A stretch of 9,899 nucleotides of DNA from Thiodiazotropha sp037384445 (GCA_037384445.1 JARRNY010000121.1:1-9899), one strand, 5' to 3'; counted from the first letter of the stretch, positions 1 to 7,344 are shown. Notes: a model not told the origin generated them from the letters alone. Numbers and translations are program-made.

Positions 1-33
1 AGCTACCTGGCCAGAGTGAAGAGGGCGTATTAA
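1..33 (+). CDS. Possible C-terminal end of a protein entering from the left
   Basis: Frame 1 reads through ten codons (S-Y-L-A-R-V-K-R-A-Y) and stops with TAA at 31-33, just before the hairpin at 37-68. A gene converging on yggX at this point would fit the layout. Ten residues are too few to identify a family or even to prove coding. The alternative is non-coding sequence downstream of yggX. Confidence 0.25.
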   Translation, partial: SYLARVKRAY

Positions 34-68
34 AGCGGGCTTGGCTTGTGGAGTCAAGCCAAGCGCCC
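28..68 (-). terminator. Hairpin terminator candidate after yggX
   Basis: Positions 39-48 pair perfectly with 55-64 (10 bp, 6-nt loop). The stem can be lengthened by pairing 37-38 with 67-68 region bases across a small bulge. Read on the minus strand, the stem is followed by CGCTTTAATA, a weak T-rich tail. It lies 7-36 nt past the yggX stop, where the mutY-yggX transcript should end. The tail is poor, so termination strength is uncertain. A second small hairpin (66-72 with 79-85) surrounds the yggX stop codon. Confidence 0.45.
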
Positions 69-74
69 AGGGAA

Positions 75-344
75 TCACCCCTGGGGACGGAAATCGGGGG
101 GTGGCGCGGAACCTTCGCCGAAGAAAAACTGCTCCATCTGCTCTTCGAGGTACTTTCGTGCCTTCGGGTCGACCGGGCTGAGGCGGTTTTCGTTGATCAG
201 CATGGTCTGGTGGCGCAGCCACTCCTGCCAGGCCTCCTTGGAGACGTTGTCGAAGATGCGTTGCCCCAAATCGCCCGGGTAGGGCATACGTTCCAGCCCT
301 TCGGCCTCTTTTTGCAGTTTGACGCAGTGTACGGTTCGGCTCAT
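75..344 (-). CDS. yggX: Probable Fe(2+)-trafficking protein YggX
   Basis: This 89-aa protein matches the YggX family along its length. It opens M-S-R-T-V-H-C with the conserved Cys7, then has the E-A-E-G-L motif, Y-P-G-D-L-G, the S-K-E-A-W segment, and Q-T-M-L-I-N-E-N near the middle. YggX is a small cytoplasmic protein known in enterics to protect iron-sulfur enzymes from oxidative damage and to limit free-iron toxicity. I chose the ATG at 344 because it gives the family's normal length and N-terminus. GGAG (355-358 on the minus strand), inside the end of mutY, sits 10 nt upstream as the ribosome site. The gene starts 7 nt after the mutY stop, the usual mutY-yggX arrangement. Because mutY is frameshifted, its translation stops about 570 nt earlier, which could lower yggX expression by polarity; this is inference. 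Confidence 0.95.
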   Translation of the reverse strand: MSRTVHCVKLQKEAEGLERMPYPGDLGQRIFDNVSKEAWQEWLRHQTMLINENRLSPVDPKARKYLEEQMEQFFFGEGSAPPPDFRPQG

Positions 345-351
345 GGAATCT

Positions 352-1414
352 TTACTCCGTTGTTGTGGGGCTGTCGCTGGCCAGCTCCTGCAGGATGCGT
401 GCGATCGGTGCGGCCAGCCCCCTGTTGTCCGGCTTGCTGAGGTTATACCAAACCCACTCTTCATCATCCATGACGCGCCTTCTGGGGTTTTTCACGGCAG
501 CGCGTACAGGCTCGATGTCGAGATGAAAATGGGAGAAGGTGTGACGACGGATCGGCAGCGGGCGGGGCGGGCCGATCTCGTAGCCGATCCGCTCGCGGCA
601 CCACTGTTCGAGCGCCTGCTCCGGCGGACACTCGGGCAGGCTCCAGAGACCACCCCAGATACCGCTGGGTGGGCGGCGCTGCAGCAGAATGTGTCCCGCA
701 GGGTCGGCCAGGATCACCATGCGCGTCGCTTTGGCAGGAAGCCGCTTTTTCGGCTTGCGGGCGGGATAGGCCTCCGCATTGCCCTGGGCTCTTGCCTGAC
801 AGCAGTCTGAGAGAGGACAGACGGGGCAGTCGGGACGACCACGGCGACAGATGAGGGCTCCCAGATCCATCATGGCCTGGTTGTAATCGGCGCAGCCCTT
901 GTCGGGTGTGAGCTGTTCACTGAGGGCCCAAAGCCGCTTCAATACCGCTGAGCTTCCCGGCCAACCCTCGACTGCAAAGCAGCGCGCAAGCACCCGCTTG
1001 ACGTTGCCGTCGAGGATCGCCGCTGCCGGGTAAGGCTTCCAGTTGAGCCAAATCCTCAGGAAAGCGGCCCTGATGCTGCTGTTGAAGGGTCTGAGCGCAG
1101 CGGTGGAGGTTGCGCGCCCTGGCGTAATAGCCGAGCCCTGACCAGTGGTGCAGCACATCATCGATCGGCGCCTGCGCCAGGGTGTTGAGATCGGGGAAGC
1201 GCGTCATGAAGCGCTCGAAATAGGGGATGACCGTGGCTACCTGAGTCTGCTGCAGCATGATCTCGGAGATCCAGACCCGGTAGGGCTCGCGTGCCTGCTG
1301 CCAGGGCAGATCCTTGCGCCCGTGACGGCCGAACCAGGTCACTACCCGGCGTGCGAATCGCTGCGCCTCGGCACGGCTGACTGCCGGCTCCACAGGGCTC
1401 GGGTCAGCGGCCAT
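352..1414 (-). pseudogene. mutY: Frameshifted mutY (A/G-specific adenine glycosylase)
   Basis: MutY removes adenine mispaired with 8-oxoguanine. The first frame (1414 to about 1025) carries the N-terminal catalytic region: S-E-I-M-L-Q-Q-T-Q-V with catalytic Glu51, and W-S-G-L-G-Y-Y-A-R-A-R-N, ending at L-P-G (residues 128-130). That frame then runs 35 foreign residues to a stop at 917. From about 1023 to 352 a second frame gives I-L-D-G-N-V-K-R (catalytic Asp region), the 4Fe-4S ligands C-x6-C-x2-C-x5-C, and the C-terminal domain with F-S-H-F-H-L-D-I. In E. coli MutY about 19 residues lie between L-P-G and I-L-D-G, including the helix-hairpin-helix core G-x-G-R-S-T-A-G-A-I. Here only 7 nt do, so about 50 nt are missing. 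The ATG overlaps the asmA stop by one base. It is a true deletion or an assembly error; a programmed frameshift would not restore the lost motif. Confidence 0.9.
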
Positions 1415-3537
1415 CAGAAGAGATTTTTCAACTTACCCTTGAGCTTGTCCTGCAGATCTTCCGGCACCTTATCCTGCAGCTTCTCTTCCACCTTGGTGTC
1501 GAATTTCTCCTTCAGCCTGGCCTTCTGCTGCTCCTCCAGGATCTTTGCCAGCTGAACGCTGAACTTGGGATCGCTCCAGCTGCCACTGATGCGCACCGGA
1601 ACAGGCACACCGACCAGCTCATCGAGTCCCTCTCCACCCTGCCCCTTGGGGGTACTGACGATGACCGGGCGGATGGTGTAGTCGAGAGACTCTCCCACCA
1701 GATTCGCCTTGCCGCTGCCCTCGACCCTGAGGTAGGGCGACTTGGCTAATAGTTGCTGATTGTTCACCAATCCGTTGACGATGGTGGCGTTGCCGGTCAG
1801 TTCGGAGAAGTCGGTCTGCTCTGGTTCATTGGAGACCGGCACAGACTCTCCCGAGAGCTTGGCCCGCGCCTGACGAATCATCTTGGCCAGATTGAAGCCC
1901 TTCACTGCGCCATCCCGGAAATCGAAGTTGAGGTTTCCGCTGAGCGTCCGCTTGATCTGCTCTACGCTGCCGCCGGTGCTGTTGATGTTAAGCTCTAGAT
2001 TGCCGCTGCCGAGCATTTTGTCGTCTCCAATCAAATCCTTCAGCAGCGGGCCTGAGAGAACGCGGGAAAGTGATTGAACGACCTTCATTTTCGGCGTCTT
2101 GCCGGTGACATCGAGGCTGACACTCCCCTTGGTCAGGCCATCATAGAAGCGGCCGATCTCTTGATCGACGGTGAGCTTGCCGTCGCGTCCGCGAATTTTC
2201 AGCAGTACCGCCTCGGCATGCAACCCGTTGACCACCAGGCTATCCACCAGGAGCTTGCCGTCGATTCGCAACTGCCTCAGAAGCTCGACGGGAAACAGCT
2301 CCTTACTACCACCGCCAGCCTGAGAACCGCCCTTTGCAGGCGCTGGCGTATTTTGAGCCGGCGGCAGATAGCGATCGAGATTAATCTGGTCCACATTCAG
2401 ATCGAACAGGTAGGCCGGTTTAGCAAAGCTGATCAGCTCAAATTTGCCTTTGATGAATGTCTGATCAAGCTTGAGAGAGAGGTTGTCCAACTCGGCATGA
2501 TCGATGCCGGCCTTGAAGTCGGTCGAGAATTCCAGGGCATCCAGCACCTCCGGATCGGCCGTCTCGGGTATCGGCAGGGAAAAGGTTTGCATCCACTCCC
2601 GCGGACTGAACTTCTCCAAGCGCAACTTACCCTGCAACTGCGGGGCAGTGGTCAAGGCGTTACCCTCAACCTCACCCCTGAGAGTCAGTCGGTCCGACAG
2701 CACGACCAGATCCTTCACATCGAGCACGTCGTTTGCCTGGTCATAGCGGATCTCAGCCTCCAGCTGACCATTGACACCATCCTCTGGCAACCCCTCACCG
2801 CGAACCGTCGTCTCCAGCGCCAGGTCATTGAGGATAATGAGCGACCTTTCATCATCGACTGTGAGCTTACCGGTCAGGGCCAACTTCCCACTCAACTGCG
2901 GCTTACGGCTCTCCAGCCCCACATTGAAACTGATGTCGACCGCGCGGCCAGGGGCGATCGCCCCGGTCTCTAAATTGAGATCCGACACCTCATAGTGCTC
3001 GCCGGTGGAGCCATCATCCCAAACAATCCGGGCGTCCTTGATAGCGACACCACCAATGGTGAACCTCATCATGCCGTCACCGCCCCCAGCGGAGGCTACC
3101 GGCAGATCCTCTCCCTCGTGACCCTTTGCCGGGCTCATCATGTCATCCCAGTTGGTCACACCCTGCTTCGTCTTGGCCAGATTGAGAGTCAGTCCCTCGA
3201 TCTGCACCGTATCTGCCTCCAGCACCTGGCGAAACAGCAGGGGGATCATATTGACCTTCACCTGGGCATGCTGAACCACGGCGAAATTTTTTGCCTCGAA
3301 GCCCTGCGCGTTGCTGAGACTCAGGCCATTGAGCTCCAGCGCAAAGCTGGGGAAGACTGACAGGCCGATGTCGCCGCCGATCACTAAATCCCGGCCGGTG
3401 GCCTTTTTGACTTCGAGAATGATGCGTTCCTTGTGATCATTCAGATCGACAAACATGGGCACCAGAATGATGGCAGCAACGATCAGGACCAGCAGCATCC
3501 CGAACAGCCAGCCAAACACCTTAAAAACCTTACCCAT
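1414..3537 (-). CDS. asmA: AsmA family protein, inner-membrane anchored
   Basis: A 707-aa protein with one N-terminal membrane helix (about residues 8-30), followed by V-D-L-N-D-H-K and an N-terminal AsmA-type region. The long body is rich in alternating beta-strand-like segments. A proline/glycine-rich linker lies near residues 399-416. The C-terminal AsmA domain includes G-N-L-E-L-N-I and K-G-F-N-L-A-K-M-I-R near residue 545. The tail (last ~40 residues) is Lys/Glu-rich and amphipathic with repeated L-Q-D-K. AsmA proteins are large periplasmic beta-sheet proteins held in the inner membrane and linked to outer-membrane assembly and lipid transport; the role of this one is inferred from family. 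The ATG at 3537 is preferred over upstream in-frame starts because it begins the membrane helix and has GGGAGAGAG just upstream. It follows the DUF2007 gene by 10 nt and overlaps mutY by 1 nt, so co-transcription and translational coupling are likely. Confidence 0.88.
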   Translation of the reverse strand: MGKVFKVFGWLFGMLLVLIVAAIILVPMFVDLNDHKERIILEVKKATGRDLVIGGDIGLSVFPSFALELNGLSLSNAQGFEAKNFAVVQHAQVKVNMIPLLFRQVLEADTVQIEGLTLNLAKTKQGVTNWDDMMSPAKGHEGEDLPVASAGGGDGMMRFTIGGVAIKDARIVWDDGSTGEHYEVSDLNLETGAIAPGRAVDISFNVGLESRKPQLSGKLALTGKLTVDDERSLIILNDLALETTVRGEGLPEDGVNGQLEAEIRYDQANDVLDVKDLVVLSDRLTLRGEVEGNALTTAPQLQGKLRLEKFSPREWMQTFSLPIPETADPEVLDALEFSTDFKAGIDHAELDNLSLKLDQTFIKGKFELISFAKPAYLFDLNVDQINLDRYLPPAQNTPAPAKGGSQAGGGSKELFPVELLRQLRIDGKLLVDSLVVNGLHAEAVLLKIRGRDGKLTVDQEIGRFYDGLTKGSVSLDVTGKTPKMKVVQSLSRVLSGPLLKDLIGDDKMLGSGNLELNINSTGGSVEQIKRTLSGNLNFDFRDGAVKGFNLAKMIRQARAKLSGESVPVSNEPEQTDFSELTGNATIVNGLVNNQQLLAKSPYLRVEGSGKANLVGESLDYTIRPVIVSTPKGQGGEGLDELVGVPVPVRISGSWSDPKFSVQLAKILEEQQKARLKEKFDTKVEEKLQDKVPEDLQDKLKGKLKNLF

Positions 3538-3547
3538 GACTCTCTCC

Positions 3548-3868
3548 CTATTCTTGTTTGATACGTGGAGTGGCACAATTCCAACACAGATCGAAACCTG
3601 GATCGACAACCTCACCACAAACCGGGCAGCGCCACGACTCACCAGCCGGGTCATTTGCAGCCGCTTTGAACTCGTCGATCAACCAGCGTGCCCGCTGGTA
3701 CTGTTCGTCCTTCATCACCCAAAGCTCGGGGAAAATATTTGCCGGCAGCTCTCCAGTGCCCCCACTCAGGAGATCACCAAAGAGGGCGCATGTAATATTC
3801 TGCTCCTGCAGATAGTCTTTGAGCATCTGCGCCTCGACTCTGTCAACGGCTTGGTAAAGTTTTCGCAT
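3548..3868 (-). CDS. DUF2007 protein with C-terminal zinc ribbon
   Basis: A 106-aa cytoplasmic protein. Residues 1-68 resemble the DUF2007 (putative signal-transducing) domain: M-R-K-L-Y near the start, V-E-A-Q-M-L-K-D-Y-L, then G-E-L-P and P-E-L-W-V followed by a helix with Y-Q-R-A-R. Residues 81-98 form a zinc ribbon with Cys81, Cys84, Cys95 and Cys98 (C-P-V-C and C-W-N-C). The domain is thought to be GlnB-like and regulatory, but no biochemical role is known to me. The ATG at 3868 gives the typical family N-terminus; its ribosome site is weak (AGG about 5 nt upstream). It is the first gene of the run into asmA, mutY and yggX. The 146 nt upstream (3869-4014) hold no gene and no promoter I would trust, though the operon promoter probably lies there. 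Confidence 0.82.
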   Translation of the reverse strand: MRKLYQAVDRVEAQMLKDYLQEQNITCALFGDLLSGGTGELPANIFPELWVMKDEQYQRARWLIDEFKAAANDPAGESWRCPVCGEVVDPGFDLCWNCATPRIKQE

Positions 3869-4014
3869 CGACCTGTGCGCTTGATTGCCCCCCACCCTTA
3901 GTATGATGACACACCCCCTCCCATTGGGTTCCCCGGTAAATCCTAAACCATTGCACCGCCTTATATCCATCGCAGCGGCAACATACAGAGGGAGAGGCCC
4001 AAGCATGCAGGACT

Positions 4015-4860
4015 TCAGATCATTGCCCGCAGGTCCATCAATGCCCTGCGAATCGTCTCCAGACGCTGACTGTGGGGACTGTAGACCGCATAAGCGAAAC
4101 GGCTGATCATCGGGGCATTCTCAACCAGAAAGAGCCTACCCTGGTCGATCTCCGTCTGTACCATGCGCTGACTCAGATAGGCGCTACCAGCCATGTCGAG
4201 CAGCAGTTCCACCGCCAACGCACCGGTATTGACCTTGATCGCCGGTGTCGGCAGGTCGGAAAACAACTCCGCATGGCGCAGCATGAAGGCGCTGCCCCAG
4301 TCGACCAGCAAATAGTCGCCAGCCATTGCCTCTGCCACACTCAGACCGGGACGACTGGCCACCAGCATCAGCGGCACTTCGATTACCTGTTCGGTCTCCA
4401 GCCCCGGCATCATCGGCGGCTCGAACATAAAAGCCAGATCGAGCAGATGACTGGTCAGCCGGTGCACCAGCGTCTCTCCCGGATGGGTCTCGATACGCAG
4501 GGCCACATCAGTCTGCTGCTGGCGCATCTGCAACACCCAGTCATGCAGCAGAATTTTCCACAGATCCAGTGCCAGACCGACTGCCAGGGTGGCCGAGTAG
4601 TCCGGCGCCAAGGCGATCTCCTGACGAGCCCGCTCCCAACCGCTGACGATGGTCTCGGCATGCCGCAACAGCCGCTGTCCAGCCTGTGTTAGCTGGATCT
4701 CCTTACGCTCACGGACCAGCAACTGCAACCCGAGCTGGGATTCCAGCAACTTGATGCGGGCGCTAACAGCGGACTGGGTGATACAGAGGGTATCGGCGGC
4801 CTTACCGAAGTGACGGCGTTTGACCACTTCCAGGAAGGTTTTGAGCAGTGCGATATCCAA
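4015..4860 (-). CDS. LysR-family transcriptional regulator, HdfR-like
   Basis: A 281-aa regulator. Residues 1-60 form the winged helix-turn-helix: L-L-K-T-F-L-E-V, H-F-G-K-A-A, and the recognition helix I-T-Q-S-A-V-S-A-R-I-K-L-L-E. Residues about 90-281 are the effector-binding domain. The opening M-D-x-x-L-L-K-T-F-L-E-V plus R-H-F-G-x-A-A matches HdfR of enterics (repressor of flhDC) better than other LysR groups I know, but the C-terminal half is divergent, so the target cannot be assumed. The start is TTG at 4860: it aligns exactly with the HdfR N-terminus and has GAGGT four bases upstream. The gene is divergent from the PA3496-like gene at 5070, the usual geometry for a LysR regulator and its target. 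It is also co-oriented with the DUF2007-asmA operon, 146 nt further on. Confidence 0.9.
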   Translation of the reverse strand: MDIALLKTFLEVVKRRHFGKAADTLCITQSAVSARIKLLESQLGLQLLVRERKEIQLTQAGQRLLRHAETIVSGWERARQEIALAPDYSATLAVGLALDLWKILLHDWVLQMRQQQTDVALRIETHPGETLVHRLTSHLLDLAFMFEPPMMPGLETEQVIEVPLMLVASRPGLSVAEAMAGDYLLVDWGSAFMLRHAELFSDLPTPAIKVNTGALAVELLLDMAGSAYLSQRMVQTEIDQGRLFLVENAPMISRFAYAVYSPHSQRLETIRRALMDLRAMI

Positions 4861-5069
4861 ATTTACCTCAAACGAGCAGGGGAAAGGCAGGCGTGCACGC
4901 TTTCAGCGCCCGTACCGACACGCATTGCCAGGGGGTGCGCCGCAATTCATACCACACACCAGCCACGACGATAAATATTATTTGATCATTCGATAAAAAC
5001 TATTCGATGGATTTTTACCACTCAATCAGGTTATTAAGCCGGAAAATTTAACCGTTTTGAGGCAAACCC
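4861..5069. promoter_or_regulatory. Divergent control region between LysR gene and PA3496-like gene
   Basis: This 209-nt gap holds no gene. Its right half (about 4970-5050) is much richer in A+T than the flanks. It contains direct repeats ATTCGAT at 4988-4994 and 5002-5008 (14-nt spacing), and CGATAAA at 4969-4975 and 4991-4997 (22-nt spacing, about two helical turns). These are candidate regulator contacts for the divergent LysR protein. I could not pick a convincing -35/-10 pair for either direction. TATTAA near 5032 is a possible -10 for the plus-strand gene. Confidence 0.4.
4865..4869 (-). promoter_or_regulatory. Ribosome binding site fixing the LysR TTG start
   Basis: On the minus strand GAGGT precedes the TTG at 4860 by four bases. 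No in-frame ATG lies close upstream, and family alignment puts the first residue at this TTG. This supports the rare start codon. Confidence 0.6.
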
Positions 5070-5261
5070 ATGAGCCGTGAAATTGTTGACGATGACGACG
5101 ACTTCTCCGCCGATGACTTCGACCCGACGATCGAATCCTCAGCGCCCACCGCCAAGGATAAATCGGATGCCAGGCGGCGAATCGAGGAGATGATGGAGCT
5201 CCGTCGCCTGAAGTCGCTGCTGGACGACCCTTACCGCGATACGTTCGATGAAGATTATTGA
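5070..5261 (+). CDS. PA3496-family small acidic protein
   Basis: A 63-aa protein with no signal peptide or membrane helix. The N-terminus is strongly acidic (a run of five Asp at residues 7-11, then D-D-F-D). A middle segment is rich in Ser/Ala/Lys. The C-terminal half is a charged helix with R-R-R-I-E-E-M-M-E-L-R-R-L, ending D-E-D-Y. This acidic head plus R-R-R-[IL]-E helix is typical of the PA3496 family, annotated as putative envelope-integrity proteins; I know of no firm mechanism. The ATG at 5070 has GAGG seven bases upstream. It stands alone on the plus strand, divergent from the LysR gene, and converges on the tRNA. The 96 nt after it (5262-5357) show no clear terminator. Confidence 0.75.
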   Translation: MSREIVDDDDDFSADDFDPTIESSAPTAKDKSDARRRIEEMMELRRLKSLLDDPYRDTFDEDY

Positions 5262-5357
5262 AGCCTATGCTTCACCGGGCGCAGGAACGCTATCAGCTGC
5301 CGTGTGCGCAACACCCTGACTGAGCAGCCGATCGGTAATTTGAGAAGTGAGGAAAAA

Positions 5358-5431
5358 TGGAGCGGGTAACGGGAGTCGAACCCGTCTCTCTGGCTTGGGA
5401 AGCCAGGGTAATACCGATATACGATACCCGC
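5358..5431 (-). tRNA. tRNA-Gly, anticodon CCC
   Basis: A 74-nt gene with the CCA encoded. The acceptor stem GCGGGTA pairs with TACCCGC (7 bp), followed by discriminator T and CCA. The anticodon stem CTGGC/GCCAG closes the 7-nt loop TTCCCAA, which places CCC at positions 34-36. The variable loop is 4 nt. The T arm is ACGGG, loop TTCGACT, CCCGT. The D arm (GTAT...ATTAC) resembles E. coli glyT (anticodon UCC) more than glyU (CCC). It reads GGG glycine codons. It lies 65 nt downstream of the acyl-CoA synthetase gene on the same strand. Minus-strand sequence just after the CCA is T-rich (TTTTTCC), which may help end transcription. Confidence 0.96.
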
Positions 5432-5442
5432 GTGTGGGGTGC

Positions 5443-5472
5443 ATTCTAGGTTAGCCCGAGCGAGCCGTGCAA
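5443..5472 (-). promoter_or_regulatory. Probable promoter of the tRNA-Gly gene
   Basis: On the minus strand TTGCAC (5467-5472) and TAGAAT (5443-5448) are separated by 18 nt. The -10 matches TATAAT at five of six positions; the -35 is weaker. The tRNA 5' end begins 11 nt past the -10, and that stretch is C-rich, like the discriminators of stringently controlled stable-RNA promoters. Confidence 0.55.
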
Positions 5473-5496
5473 GCCTCCATTGCAAGGAGTGATGAG

Positions 5497-7317
5497 CTAC
5501 ACCAGACCGTCATCATAGAGTGAATCAACCGCCTGCTGGCAATAGGCCAGTACTTTCTGGCGCTTTACCTTCAAGGTGGGCGTCAGCAGGTCATTTTCGA
5601 TGGTCCAGGGCTCCAGCGACAGCGCTACCCGACGGATCTTGGCGTAGCCAGGGAAGTCCTTCAACTGCGAGCGCATGCGCTTGAGCAGCACATTCTCAAG
5701 GCGCTCGTCCCGCAGGCTCTCTTGGCTCGATGGATCGAGATCGTACTCCGCCGCAAACCCGTTCCAGAGATCGGGGTTGAGCACCACCAGCGCGCCCAGA
5801 TAGGGCTTGCCCTCACCCACCACCATCACCTGCTCTACCAGCGGATCGAGGGCGATCGCCATCTCCAGATCGCTCGGGGGAATCTTCTCACCGTTGGAGA
5901 GCACCAGAATATCCTTGATGCGACCCGTGATGTGGATATGGCCGTCGTCGTCGATACGGGCCTGGTCACCGGTATGCAACCAGCCATCCGGATCGATCAT
6001 CTCGGCGGTGGCGGCATGGTTGTTCCAATAGCCGATCATCATACCGGGCGTCTTCACCAGCAGCTCATCATTGTCGCCGACCCGGACCTGGATACCCCGT
6101 AGCGGTACACCCACGCTCTCCGGTTTGATGTTGTCGAGGGGGTTGACGCTGATCACCGGGCTGGTCTCGGTCAGGCCATAGCCCTGCAGCATCGGCAGGC
6201 CCAGCCCCAGAAAGACCCGTGCGATCTCCGGCGAAATGGCGGCACCGCCGCTGACCGCCACCCGCAAGCGTCCGCCGAGTTTATCGAGAATCTTGCCGGA
6301 AACCAGCTTGCGCAGCAGCGGATGGATCAACAACCCGGGAAACCAGCTGCGTCGGCCCATGCGGTACTCGAACTCCTTGAAGCCCACCTCAAGGGTGAGA
6401 CGGAACAGCATGCGGGCGAAGGGGGATTTATTCTTCAACTGGTCCTGCACCCTGGCGTAAACCCGCTCGAAGATTCGCGGCACCGCGATGATCGCCGTCG
6501 GCTTGATATGCTGCAGATCCTCCGCCAGCTGCGGAATGGAGCGGGCAAAACCCACGGTGGAACCGGACATGATGGGCAGATAGTAGCCGCCGGTCCGTTC
6601 CAGCGTATGGGACAGAGGCAGAAAGGAGAGAAAACTGTCCTGGGTATAGCAGTCGATCACAGTCAGCGAAGCGTGAGCGATCGAGAGCATATTCCAGTGG
6701 CTCAGCATCACCCCTTTCGGCCGACCGGTGGTGCCCGAGGTATAGACGATGGAAGCCAGAGTGTGGGAATCTGCCCGCCGCTGTACCAGCGGCTCACCCC
6801 GCGCAGGCAGCCAGCCCTTGGCGGCGCACACCAGCTCCTCATCATCGGGCGTGATCGACTGCTTGTTCTCGAGTACCACGACCCGCTTCAGCGAGGGGAG
6901 ATCACTGACCGCATCGCGCATGCGATTCCAGCGGCCGGAATCCTGCACCAGTAGCAGCTTGACCGCTGCATCCTTGAGGATATAGGCGATGGCATCGGCC
7001 CGGTCATCGGTATAGAGCGGCACCACCACCAACCCCAGCGAGAGTGCCGCCTGATCGAACATTACCCACTCAGGGCAGTTTCTCAGCAGAATGGCGACCC
7101 GGTCGCCGGACTCCAGCTCTTCCCCCGCCAGCGCCTGGCGCCAACAAGCCACCTGACGCTCCATGTCGGCCCAGCTCAGCTCATACCACTGCTTGTTCTC
7201 GCGGTCATAGTTGCGATAGGCAATCCCATCGGGCGTGCGCTTGACCCGCTGGTAGAACAAGCCATCCAGCGTACGCGCCTGCTCCAAAGGGATCAGATCC
7301 TCGTTCCACTGCCCCAC
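5497..7317 (-). CDS. Long-chain fatty acid--CoA ligase (AMP-forming)
   Basis: A complete 606-aa member of the acyl-adenylate-forming superfamily (COG1022/FAA1-type). It activates fatty acids with ATP to acyl-AMP, then to acyl-CoA, for beta-oxidation or lipid synthesis. Motifs in order: Y-T-S-G-T-T-G-R-P-K-G, the ATP-binding P-loop (about 192-202); Q-G-Y-G-L-T-E-T-S-P (378-387); G-W-L-H-T-G-D (445-451); G-R-I-K-D (465-469); and L-K-V-K-R near 582-586, with candidate catalytic lysines. No truncation is seen. The start is GTG at 7317, preceded by GGAGG five bases upstream; a longer version from GTG at 7344 (615 aa) has a poorer site. It is divergent from thiS and lies upstream of the tRNA on the same strand. 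Chain-length preference cannot be read from sequence. Confidence 0.92.
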   Translation of the reverse strand: MGQWNEDLIPLEQARTLDGLFYQRVKRTPDGIAYRNYDRENKQWYELSWADMERQVACWRQALAGEELESGDRVAILLRNCPEWVMFDQAALSLGLVVVPLYTDDRADAIAYILKDAAVKLLLVQDSGRWNRMRDAVSDLPSLKRVVVLENKQSITPDDEELVCAAKGWLPARGEPLVQRRADSHTLASIVYTSGTTGRPKGVMLSHWNMLSIAHASLTVIDCYTQDSFLSFLPLSHTLERTGGYYLPIMSGSTVGFARSIPQLAEDLQHIKPTAIIAVPRIFERVYARVQDQLKNKSPFARMLFRLTLEVGFKEFEYRMGRRSWFPGLLIHPLLRKLVSGKILDKLGGRLRVAVSGGAAISPEIARVFLGLGLPMLQGYGLTETSPVISVNPLDNIKPESVGVPLRGIQVRVGDNDELLVKTPGMMIGYWNNHAATAEMIDPDGWLHTGDQARIDDDGHIHITGRIKDILVLSNGEKIPPSDLEMAIALDPLVEQVMVVGEGKPYLGALVVLNPDLWNGFAAEYDLDPSSQESLRDERLENVLLKRMRSQLKDFPGYAKIRRVALSLEPWTIENDLLTPTLKVKRQKVLAYCQQAVDSLYDDGLV

Positions 7318-7322
7318 TGAAA

Positions 7323-7327
7323 CCTCC
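7323..7327 (-). promoter_or_regulatory. Ribosome binding site choosing the acyl-CoA ligase start
   Basis: GGAGG on the minus strand stands five bases before GTG at 7317. The upstream alternative, GTG at 7344, has only AGG six bases before it, so the shorter protein is preferred. Confidence 0.55.
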
Positions 7328-7344
7328 GCCAGACCCTGCGGCAC

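Noticed and set aside
66..85. Perfect inverted repeat CCCAGGG / CCCTGGG around the yggX stop
   Set aside because: Only a 7-bp stem without a T-run on either side, so on its own it is not a convincing terminator. I leave it as a minor part of the end-of-operon structure.
1009..1031. Programmed ribosomal frameshift in mutY
   Set aside because: There is no slippery heptamer at the junction, and a frameshift could not restore the missing helix-hairpin-helix residues.
2074..2973. 299-codon plus-strand open frame inside asmA
   Set aside because: It lies wholly opposite the AsmA coding sequence, has no recognisable domain and no convincing ribosome site.
3869..4006. Upstream extension of the DUF2007 protein
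   Set aside because: The extra 46 residues do not resemble the family, while the ATG at 3868 gives the typical M-R-K-L-Y opening.
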